Made by a program: the position numbers and the translations under genes
Assembly: GCA_947447315.1 (NCBI GenBank)
Contig: CANFJD010000133.1
Span: 1-7,717 of the forward strand
Direction of reading: 5' to 3'
DNA length: 7,717 nt
Source: Fimbriimonadaceae bacterium
GTDB lineage: Bacteria > Armatimonadota > Fimbriimonadia > Fimbriimonadales > Fimbriimonadaceae
Part shown: positions 1 through 6,674 of the stretch, piece by piece
Position numbering within the stretch: position 1 is the stretch's first letter
Layout of the letters: each line of letters starts with the position of its first letter
The notes under the pieces: generated by a model
Seen by the model: only the letters and a program-made list of their open reading frames with translations
Databases searched by the model: none
What the model was told of the DNA's origin: nothing

Positions 1-1
1 C

Positions 2-1183
2 CAAAAGCAGCGATGGCTTCCCCAACTCACCGCCGGACAATCCATCGGCGCGTACTGTCTCAGCGAGCCAAACTCCGGTTCCGATGCGCTCAGTGCCACC
101 ACGCTGGCCGAAACCACAAGTGACGGCTTCATCCTCACCGGCACTAAAATGTGGATCAGCAACGCTCAGTGGGCCGACACATTCTTGGTGATGGCAAAGG
201 TGGATGGTCAACATTTCACCGCATTCCTCGTCCCCCGTGCGGCTCCCGGACTGACCATAGAACGCGAGGAACACAAAATGGGCCTCAAGGGCTCGTCGAC
301 CGCCCGGGTCACTCTCGACCGTGTCTTTGTACCAAGCCACGACGTTCTCCACGAGATCGGCAAAGGGCATCAAGTCGCATTCAACGCCCTGAATATCGGC
401 CGATTCAAGCTGGCCGCCATGTCCATCGGCCCCGCCCGTCAAGCCATCGAACTCGCCGCCGCCTACGCCAAAGATCGCCGCCAATTTGGCAAATCGATCG
501 CTGAATTCGGCCTCATCCAAGAGAAATTCGCCCGCATGGCCATGCTGTTTTGGGTCGCTGAGTCCGCCATCTACCAAACGGGTGCCCTCATCGATCAAGC
601 ATTCACCGAAACCGGAGGAACGCCCGAAGGCAACCGCGCCGCCGCCGAAAAATACTCAATCGAATGCGCGATGGTAAAGGTCTTCGCGACCGAAGCCGAA
701 GGCGCAATCGTGGACGACGCGCTCCAGGTCTACGGCGGCTATGGCTTCACCGAGGAATTCCCCATCGCCCGCCTCTATCGCGACGCCCGGGTTTCGCGCA
801 TCTACGAAGGCACCAATGAGATCAATCGGCTTTTCATCGCCACCCGGGCGCAAAAACGAAACGCCCTCTACAGCCAAGACACCTGGCTAGGACGACTCGC
901 CGCCGCCGCCATCGCCGCGAACCCGCTGGATCAAATCGGTCAAGGAGCCGCTGCCGACCTCCTCATTTACGCCTACTTGGACCAGTGTGCCTGCGATCGT
1001 GGCGAGCGGTACCACTCCGTATACGGAGACCTCTATCCGGTTTGGCTAGCCTGGGTGGTGCCCCAAGCTCTTTCCGCCGCCGCGAAATTGGGCATTTCTG
1101 AGGTTGCCCCTCCGTCGGCAATGGCCAATTGGGCCGGCGTCGGCTCCCTCACCATCGAACGGGGTCGCCCTTGGGCAATCTGA
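2..1183 (+). CDS. Acyl-CoA dehydrogenase (very-long-chain type), 5' end outside window
   Basis: This is the C-terminal 393 residues of an FAD-dependent acyl-CoA dehydrogenase, which makes the alpha,beta trans double bond in the first step of fatty-acid beta-oxidation. The frame is open from base 2, well upstream of the first ATG at 149, so the true start lies outside the window. Visible motifs are the FAD/substrate signature CLSEPNSGSDALS (about bases 56-94), GLKGSST in the middle beta-domain, RRQFGKSI at the start of the C-terminal helical domain, and QVYGGYGFTEEFPIARLYRD. The catalytic base is the glutamate of IYEGTNEI, codon 806-808. About 110 residues follow that motif, more than in short/medium-chain enzymes, which resembles the extra C-terminal helical region of VLCAD/ACAD9-type and bacterial FadE-like proteins but is shorter. 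Chain-length specificity cannot be read from sequence. It ends in TGA at 1181-1183 with no obvious terminator before glnA. Confidence 0.93.
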   Translation, partial: QKQRWLPQLTAGQSIGAYCLSEPNSGSDALSATTLAETTSDGFILTGTKMWISNAQWADTFLVMAKVDGQHFTAFLVPRAAPGLTIEREEHKMGLKGSSTARVTLDRVFVPSHDVLHEIGKGHQVAFNALNIGRFKLAAMSIGPARQAIELAAAYAKDRRQFGKSIAEFGLIQEKFARMAMLFWVAESAIYQTGALIDQAFTETGGTPEGNRAAAEKYSIECAMVKVFATEAEGAIVDDALQVYGGYGFTEEFPIARLYRDARVSRIYEGTNEINRLFIATRAQKRNALYSQDTWLGRLAAAAIAANPLDQIGQGAAADLLIYAYLDQCACDRGERYHSVYGDLYPVWLAWVVPQALSAAAKLGISEVAPPSAMANWAGVGSLTIERGRPWAI

Positions 1184-1254
1184 ACTGGCGCTGACCGAAC
1201 CAGCCAAGAATTTGTCCATTTTCTCCCCTACCATTCGATTGTTAGGGAAAGCTC

Positions 1255-1283
1255 TTGTTCGCACACAAAAAATAAGGGATAAT
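1255..1283 (+). promoter_or_regulatory. Candidate sigma70-type promoter of glnA
   Basis: A TTGTTC hexamer at 1255-1260 is followed after exactly 17 bp by GATAAT at 1278-1283 (five of six matches to TATAAT). The region is locally A-rich compared with the flanking coding DNA. A start site near 1290 would give an untranslated leader of about 77 nt containing the palindrome at 1312-1325. I saw no sigma54 motif (TGGC-N8-TTGC) and no GlnR/TnrA box in the spacer. The -35 match is only three of six, so the call rests mainly on the -10 and the spacing. Confidence 0.5.
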
Positions 1284-1298
1284 TCCGACAATCGTTCT

Positions 1299-1338
1299 GC
1301 AACGTCGCGGACGGGAACGTTCCCGGATGCCGACGTGC
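1299..1338 (+). promoter_or_regulatory. Palindromic glnA leader: operator or RNA hairpin
   Basis: CGGGAACGTTCCCG at 1312-1325 is a perfect 14-bp palindrome. It is nested inside a second pair of arms, ACGTCG (1302-1307) and CGACGT (1331-1336), offset by only one base and extendable by two pairs past a bulged A at 1301. As DNA it has the form of a dimeric-repressor operator just downstream of the predicted start site. As RNA the outer arms could close a structured leader between the promoter and the glnA ribosome-binding site. A perfect palindrome has no natural loop, which favours a protein-binding site. It is not followed by a T-tract, so it is not a terminator. The binding factor is unknown. 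Confidence 0.45.
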
Positions 1339-1357
1339 TCCGGGACACCTTAGTTCT

Positions 1358-1361
1358 GGAG
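1358..1361 (+). promoter_or_regulatory. Ribosome-binding site of glnA
   Basis: GGAG lies five bases upstream of the ATG at 1367, within TGGAGAAATA. It fixes the start codon, and the resulting protein aligns from its first residues with GSI proteins. It is one of only two convincing Shine-Dalgarno sequences in the window. Confidence 0.75.
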
Positions 1362-1366
1362 AAATA

Positions 1367-2776
<1,410 letters not shown>

Positions 2777-2799
2777 GAGGTTTCTCTCACACATCTCCT

Positions 2800-2832
2800 C
2801 CCGGCGCGATTTAGTTCGCGCCGGGATTTTTT
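2800..2832 (+). terminator. Intrinsic terminator of glnA
   Basis: CCCGGCGCGA (2800-2809) and TCGCGCCGGG (2816-2825) form a perfect, very GC-rich 10-bp stem with a 6-nt loop, followed by A and six Ts (2827-2832). It sits 24 bases after the glnA stop. The last bases of the T-tract double as the TAA stop codon (2833-2831) of the convergent gene on the other strand. Read from the - strand the stem is not followed by a T-run, so it acts as a canonical terminator only for glnA, although the hairpin may still protect the opposing transcript. Confidence 0.93.
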
Positions 2833-3586
2833 ATCGAATGACTTGGGCCGTAAGCTGGTTTTCCGATGAAAGGACGAGACCGCGGCGAGAGTCGCCTTCT
2901 CGAAATCGATTTACCCAAACGTAGTAGTTGATGTTCGGCTCTCGCTTAATCGTAGTGAGCATAAGCTTGCCTTGCTTGGTAGTGTAGGTGTAGGACGGAA
3001 GGCCGAACTCATTCGTGGGTCGGTACCAAATGCGGTACGCCGTTTGGTAAGGCTCGGGATTCGCAATCTTTACCACCAGCATAAAACTAGGCAGAGCCGC
3101 CACGGCTCCAGACTCCCCGTCCGCACCGCGTGGAACAACCGGAGCAACGGTAGGCGGACTTCCAACCGGTTTGGGTGAAGAGTGGCTTTGCACCGCGCCG
3201 TAAGCAATCCTAATGCCACCAAAGCTGGAAACCACCTCATCGAACTCCGCGCGATTATCCCCGGAGATTCCCTTCGCTTCAATCTCATCGAGAATCTGGC
3301 TGAGCAACTTAACGTCGGCTTCCAATTTGGGCGACTCCGGGGCTTCATCCATCGGCCCCTTCAAATGGTTAAGCCAATACTGTATCTTTCGTTTGAGGTC
3401 CGGCGCCGCGTCGCGGACATCCTCAATCTTTGACTGCTGCATTCGGGCGATCTGAATGAAAACCCGTTCATCAATCGGCGGACGGGATTCTAGACTACTA
3501 GCGCGGTCCTGGGGAGGACTAAACGGTCGCACCGGTGCCGAAGTAGGCGAAGCTACCAGCGTCGCAAAAATAAGCGTTGTAATCAT
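2831..3586 (-). CDS. Exported protein of unknown function, helical N-half and beta-rich C-half
   Basis: I do not recognise this 251-residue protein. The N-terminus MITTLIFATLVASPTSA looks like a short Sec signal peptide with cleavage after residue 17, though it lacks a basic n-region. Residues 38-130 are charged and predicted helical, including KRKIQYWLNHLK and LLSQILDEIEAK. Residues 132-165 are a Pro/Ser/Gly-rich linker. Residues 166-251 alternate hydrophobic and polar residues (SFMLVVKIANPEPYQTAYRI onward), as in a small beta-sandwich, ending in TAQVIR. The ATG overlaps the stop of the upstream membrane-protein gene in an ATGA junction (3586-3583) with only a weak ribosome-binding site, so translation is probably coupled. 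It is likely a periplasmic or surface partner of that membrane protein, which is inference from context. It converges on glnA and its stop lies in the glnA terminator T-tract. Confidence 0.8.
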   Translation of the reverse strand: MITTLIFATLVASPTSAPVRPFSPPQDRASSLESRPPIDERVFIQIARMQQSKIEDVRDAAPDLKRKIQYWLNHLKGPMDEAPESPKLEADVKLLSQILDEIEAKGISGDNRAEFDEVVSSFGGIRIAYGAVQSHSSPKPVGSPPTVAPVVPRGADGESGAVAALPSFMLVVKIANPEPYQTAYRIWYRPTNEFGLPSYTYTTKQGKLMLTTIKREPNINYYVWVNRFREGDSRRGLVLSSENQLTAQVIR

Positions 3587-4218
3587 GCGGGGGTCTCTAC
3601 GGCGTCAGCCGCGGGTTTGGGATTATCAATGACTAGTTTTATTGCCGAAATGATGGAGGCCATAAACAGCGTGATGGTGAGTCCGTATAGGATTCCTGCC
3701 CATTTTCGGGCCAGCCAAAACTCTTTCAGTGTCCAAACCTGCGCCGGGTCCCCATTTTTCACGCTGATCAAATTCTCCCCGGTTACTTCGGAGTCTTCTA
3801 TCATGAACGTGGTCGCCACTTCCCTAATCAACCCGGGAACGGCCTTGTCAACCGTCGGCGCAAACGTGGTGCGGTGCTCGCCTTTAGGGCCGCTATAGAA
3901 GTAAGTGCCGGTAAGGATGTAGTCGGCGTATCTACCTGCGCTCACCGAACCCAGGCCAAGAAAGAGTACGGTGCTCGCCGCCGCAATCAGCTTTATCCGG
4001 CGCGGAAAGCGGTTTCCCAGCGCGTCCAAACCGTAAATGAGCAGCAACGCGGCCACACACCCGATGATATTGACGATCCCTTTTACACTCACAAAGGGCG
4101 GCTGCGAAATGTCGTCCGATACCGGAACGATCGCCTGCGAAACAAATCCGAACAGGCTCGCAATAACCTGCAAAACCGTGGCTAGATTGGCAGAAAAATT
4201 ATTGAGCCTGCTGTCCAC
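3583..4218 (-). CDS. Multi-pass membrane protein of unknown function
   Basis: This 211-residue protein is unrecognised. Hydrophobic segments at about residues 13-33, 47-66, 75-93 and 174-197 suggest four membrane spans. The basic loop NRFPRRIK between spans 2 and 3 should be cytoplasmic, which places the roughly 80-residue polar segment 94-172 outside the membrane. The start is GTG at 4218. An in-frame TAG lies at 4233-4231 with no start codon between it and the GTG, so the gene cannot begin further upstream. A putative -10 box lies only 9-14 bases before the GTG and there is no Shine-Dalgarno sequence, so the mRNA may be leaderless. The stop overlaps the next gene by four bases (ATGA), making a coupled two-gene unit. 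The large outward loop and the exported partner suggest an envelope complex, but no function can be assigned. Confidence 0.8.
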   Translation of the reverse strand: MDSRLNNFSANLATVLQVIASLFGFVSQAIVPVSDDISQPPFVSVKGIVNIIGCVAALLLIYGLDALGNRFPRRIKLIAAASTVLFLGLGSVSAGRYADYILTGTYFYSGPKGEHRTTFAPTVDKAVPGLIREVATTFMIEDSEVTGENLISVKNGDPAQVWTLKEFWLARKWAGILYGLTITLFMASIISAIKLVIDNPKPAADAVETPA

Positions 4219-4227
4219 GTGAAAACT

Positions 4228-4256
4228 ATACTATCAGGCAGGTCGGCATCGTACAA
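4228..4256 (-). promoter_or_regulatory. Candidate promoter giving a leaderless GTG message
   Basis: On the - strand TTGTAC (4256-4251) is followed after 17 bp by TAGTAT (4233-4228). An overlapping alternative -10, TATAGT, lies at 4230-4225. Transcription starting about seven bases downstream would begin at or within three bases of the GTG at 4218. Both hexamers are imperfect (three and four of six matches). Confidence 0.4.
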
Positions 4257-4265
4257 AGCAACCTT

Positions 4266-4294
4266 CTTGCCACGTCTACGAAAGACGCAGCAAG
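4266..4294 (-). terminator. Possible weak terminator hairpin after the broken barrel gene
   Basis: Read on the - strand, CTTGC-TG-CGTCT and AGACG-TG-GCAAG pair around a 5-nt TTCGT loop, with ten Watson-Crick pairs and two G-U wobbles in the middle. The same DNA read on the + strand has C/A mismatches there, so the structure suits RNA made from the - strand. It follows the final TAG of the barrel gene by 20 bases. The downstream sequence has only scattered Ts rather than a T-run, so termination would be inefficient. It may be a decayed terminator. Confidence 0.35.
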
Positions 4295-4313
4295 GAGATT
4301 GCTCCCCGTGGAA

Positions 4314-4871
4314 CTAGAAGCGGTAAGAAGCCCGGATACCGTAGACCAATGGCGTAATATCGTTGAATTTCGGCGACAAGCGAACGAACGCCTCGACTCC
4401 GTAATTCATCTACAACCGATACCCAACCAGTAACTCACCAAAAACCTGAGTCTTGTCGTCGGTGCTTCGGGTCGTCAAGCTCCCACCCTGACCGCTGCTG
4501 ACGGTTGTCGTCCCTGTATATCGATTGAATCCAATTCCCGCTGCGTACCCCGCGAATGGTCCCATTAATTCACCTTCTTTGCCCAGGAATGTTCGTTCCG
4601 CATAGCCGAGGTGAAAACCCTCAAAGTTGTCATCGTTTCCTCCGATTCGGAGATAATCTAGTTCCACCGGCGGTAAAGTCTGGCCCTTTAGCAACGGCTT
4701 AGATTTGAGGAAGTAGGCGATTCCGATGTCGAGCCCGGTCTTTCCAGCATTATCACGAAGCGTGGAATCAGTCGGGGTGATCAGATCAAGTTGGAATCCG
4801 AAGCTGCTCGTTGTCTGCGCCGAGGCGTCAGCGACGGCCGCCGTCATCGCGGCAATGGAAACGATTCGAAT
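4314..4871 (-). pseudogene. Broken outer-membrane beta-barrel gene (in-frame amber stop, start codon lost)
   Basis: The longest uninterrupted frame from an ATG is 4847-4410, giving 145 residues ending GELLVGYRL and TAG (4412-4410). Past that single stop the same frame continues for 31 more codons, starting MNYGVEAFVRL and ending YGIRASYRF before a TAG at 4316-4314. That is the amphipathic, Phe-terminated last strand expected of an outer-membrane barrel, so the first TAG looks like a nonsense mutation. At the other end, the ATG at 4847 would leave only a stub of a signal peptide. Reading upstream in frame gives RIVSIAAMTAAVADASA followed by QTTSS, a good Sec signal with Ala cleavage site, but the codon before it is ATT (4871-4869), and no ATG, GTG or TTG occurs before an in-frame TAA at 4916-4914. 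Repaired, the gene has 185 codons, near the 161 of the neighbouring barrel. Alternatives are amber readthrough, a rare ATT start or a sequencing error. Confidence 0.7.
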
Positions 4872-4975
4872 GTACGAAATATGATATTTAATTGCATTAG
4901 CATATTGCCCAGTTTAAGTAGCTATTGCCGATCACCAGCCGTAAAATTGAATGGCACCGTGAACTCTCATAAACG
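4848..4975. other. AT-rich spacer between the two barrel genes
   Basis: This spacer holds no coding region of its own beyond the decayed 5' end of the barrel gene. Bases 4864-4920 are conspicuously AT-rich against the GC-rich surroundings and contain a short inverted repeat, AAATAT-G-ATATTT (4877-4889). The degenerate promoter and translation start of the broken barrel gene should lie here, but I could not pick a convincing -35/-10 pair on the - strand. Confidence 0.5.
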
Positions 4976-5007
4976 AAAAAAGTGCACCTTGCTGCGGGCA
5001 AGGTGCA
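4976..5007 (-). terminator. Intrinsic terminator of the small barrel gene
   Basis: On the - strand TGCACCTTGC and GCAAGGTGCA form a perfect 10-bp stem (5007-4998 with 4992-4983) around a 5-nt loop, followed by C and six Ts (4981-4976). It begins 25 bases after the TAA of the barrel gene and separates it from the decayed barrel gene downstream. Confidence 0.92.
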
Positions 5008-5032
5008 TCTTCCACGAGTCAATACTATCCGC

Positions 5033-5518
5033 TTAGAAGCGGTAGCCAATGTACACAGCCAGGCCGCTCAGTTCGCTCTCATTCGCCAAGAAGTACTTAG
5101 CGCCAACGAACAGCGGGTTTGCCGCGTTGGTCTGACCGATTTCGTACTGCACGCCGAGCTGACCACCGAAGCCGCTCTTGTAGCTGCCGAATCGGTAGAT
5201 GTCAACGCCAACGCCGGCGCTGAAGACCAGCTGGCTGGAGCGGACGTTGTACGTGACGGCAAGCGGGATGTTGTAGTATCCGCTTCGACCGTAGTAGTCG
5301 GCGGAGAGGCCGACGTAGCTGGGGTACTGCTCGCCAGCATTAACCTGGACCTTCTGCAGCTTGTAATCCACGCCGAAAGCGAGGTTGGAATCGTTGCTTC
5401 GTGCAAACTGCACACCGAGGCGAGCCGACAAGCCGGTGGGACCGTTCGTCTGCGCAGTTGCCAGAGCGGCGGCCGAAATGGCCGAGAATACGAGGGTAGC
5501 CTTTCCAAAAGCGTTCAT
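5033..5518 (-). CDS. Small outer-membrane beta-barrel protein
   Basis: This 161-residue protein has the signal peptide MNAFGKATLVFSAISAAALATA with cleavage before QTNG (after residue 22). The mature part is a run of alternating hydrophobic/polar, Tyr- and Gly-rich strands at about residues 30-39, 45-57, 67-76, 81-91, 96-109, 115-128, 134-144 and 150-161, consistent with an eight-stranded barrel. It ends LAVYIGYRF, with the C-terminal Phe recognised by the BAM machinery in diderm bacteria. Its role could be structural, porin-like or adhesive; the family cannot be named from sequence alone. The start is set by AAGGA at 5531-5527, eight bases before the ATG. A strong terminator follows and the upstream spacer carries a 15-bp inverted repeat, so it is probably monocistronic. 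It shares layout and the terminal YRF with the broken barrel gene downstream and is probably its paralogue. Confidence 0.85.
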   Translation of the reverse strand: MNAFGKATLVFSAISAAALATAQTNGPTGLSARLGVQFARSNDSNLAFGVDYKLQKVQVNAGEQYPSYVGLSADYYGRSGYYNIPLAVTYNVRSSQLVFSAGVGVDIYRFGSYKSGFGGQLGVQYEIGQTNAANPLFVGAKYFLANESELSGLAVYIGYRF

Positions 5519-5526
5519 TTTGATCT

Positions 5527-5531
5527 TCCTT
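5527..5531 (-). promoter_or_regulatory. Ribosome-binding site of the small barrel gene
   Basis: AAGGA on the - strand lies eight bases before the ATG at 5518. It contrasts with the other - strand genes of the window, which lack a recognisable Shine-Dalgarno sequence. Confidence 0.7.
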
Positions 5532-5561
5532 AATGGAGCGAGTCGGAATGGCGTGCCGAAC

Positions 5562-5582
5562 CAAATCGCCGATTTGAGTTTA
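5562..5582 (-). promoter_or_regulatory. Inverted repeat next to a possible -10 box upstream of the barrel gene
   Basis: CAAATCG-C-CGATTTG (5562-5576) is a perfect inverted repeat with 7-bp arms and a one-base centre, placed 44-58 bases upstream of the barrel start. On the - strand it is directly preceded by TAAACT (5582-5577), a possible -10 box with only a poor -35 (TGGAAG, 5605-5600) at 17 bp. If that promoter is real, the repeat would overlap the transcription start, where a repressor could act. Both promoter and operator are speculative. Confidence 0.3.
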
Positions 5583-5614
5583 CCGTGACGTTGCCCTAAC
5601 TTCCATTTTCCGCC

Positions 5615-6658
5615 CTAATTTGGGGCCGTTCGCGTGTCTGGCGGCGTAATTCGACGCGAAATAGCCTGTTCGGTGGCCGTAACGGCAATTTTGCTCACGC
5701 CCAACGCATCCGGACCCGATGGCAACGAAGTGGTATCCCCGGTACGCACGGCGTGCGCCCACGCCGCGTACATTTCCCAAAACCCCTTCTCGCTGGCACT
5801 CGGACCCGTGTGAACCGTTCGTCCATCGTGCGCTTCCAATCGCCAATTGCCTCGGTCGTATCGAATGAATCCGCCGTCACCAATCAACTCATATGTAAAT
5901 TGCGGCGCCGGATCATGCGCCGTATGGCCATAAGAAAAACTGGTTTCCACCATCGTATGGCAGCCATTTTCGTGGTCGAGATGGGCATAAACATGATCGG
6001 GCGCTCGGTAATCCGCAAGCCAAGCCCCGTGGCCGCAAACCTGAGAAACATCCGACCCGGTCCACCATCGAGCTAGATCAATGAGGTGAACTCCGCAATC
6101 GATCATGGGGCCGCCTTCCCGCATGCGTCCGATCCACACCGGTGATTCTCGCCAAACCCCATCTTCCCCGGGGCCGTACCGCCCGTGCAAATGCCAAATG
6201 TAGACCAGCCGAATGCTCTTAACGTTCCCAATGAGTCCCGACCGAACCCATTCTCGAATGGTCGTCGCGACGGGACTGTAACGGTAAACGAAGCCAACCA
6301 TAAATGGGATCTCGGCTTCCCCCGCAATTCGAACGATGCTTTCCGCATCCTCTACGGTCGTAGCGATGGGCTTTTCGCAAAGTATCGGAAGCCGCTTTTC
6401 GGCGCAAGCACGTACATTGCCTAAATGGGCACCGGCCGAGGAGCAGATCGAGACCGCCTCCAGACCCGAGCTCAAAAATGCGTCAACGTCAGAAAACCAG
6501 CCCGGAATCGCATGTCGACGTGCAAAATCCTCCGCCCGCTTTGCATCGGGGTCGTAAACGCTCACCAATTCAGTCTCGGCTATCGCGTTGATCGCAGGAG
6601 CGTGACCAAAATTGGCCACATCACCGCAGCCCATGATCCCGATTCGGACTGGTTCCAC
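5615..6658 (-). CDS. Gfo/Idh/MocA-family NAD(P)-dependent oxidoreductase
   Basis: This is a complete 347-residue cytoplasmic oxidoreductase of the family that acts on sugars, inositols and related polyols. The N-terminal Rossmann fold shows VRIGIMGCGDVA (residues 4-15). The acidic Asp36 after the second strand (SVYDPD) suggests preference for NAD over NADP. The family motif CEKP has Lys96, and GGPMIDCGVHLIDLARW supplies the candidate catalytic Asp187 and His191. The C-terminal half is the usual open beta-sheet dimerisation and substrate domain. The start is GTG at 6658, because an in-frame TAA lies six bases further upstream and the next ATG is already inside the Rossmann motif. There is no Shine-Dalgarno sequence. 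The gene lies 16 bp after the lipoprotein gene and may be expressed with it. The substrate cannot be deduced. Confidence 0.95.
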   Translation of the reverse strand: MEPVRIGIMGCGDVANFGHAPAINAIAETELVSVYDPDAKRAEDFARRHAIPGWFSDVDAFLSSGLEAVSICSSAGAHLGNVRACAEKRLPILCEKPIATTVEDAESIVRIAGEAEIPFMVGFVYRYSPVATTIREWVRSGLIGNVKSIRLVYIWHLHGRYGPGEDGVWRESPVWIGRMREGGPMIDCGVHLIDLARWWTGSDVSQVCGHGAWLADYRAPDHVYAHLDHENGCHTMVETSFSYGHTAHDPAPQFTYELIGDGGFIRYDRGNWRLEAHDGRTVHTGPSASEKGFWEMYAAWAHAVRTGDTTSLPSGPDALGVSKIAVTATEQAISRRITPPDTRTAPN

Positions 6659-6674
6659 TTGCGTTTAAGCCAGC

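Noticed and set aside
1184..1255. Possible terminator for the acyl-CoA dehydrogenase (CCCTA at 1226-1230 pairing with TAGGG)
   Set aside because: The stem is only five perfect pairs with a long loop and no T-run follows.
1190..1290. Sigma54 or GlnR/TnrA-type nitrogen control site upstream of glnA
   Set aside because: No TGGC-N8-TTGC element or TGTNA-N7-TNACA box is present. TGTTA occurs but without the matching half-site.
4877..4889. AAATAT-G-ATATTT inverted repeat as an operator
   Set aside because: Short and entirely AT in an AT-rich spacer, so likely by chance. Kept only as part of the spacer description.
5033..5533. Long open frames on the + strand opposite the small barrel gene, and a second - strand frame inside it
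   Set aside because: The - strand frame with signal peptide, barrel strands, Shine-Dalgarno and terminator is clearly the gene; the others show no motif.
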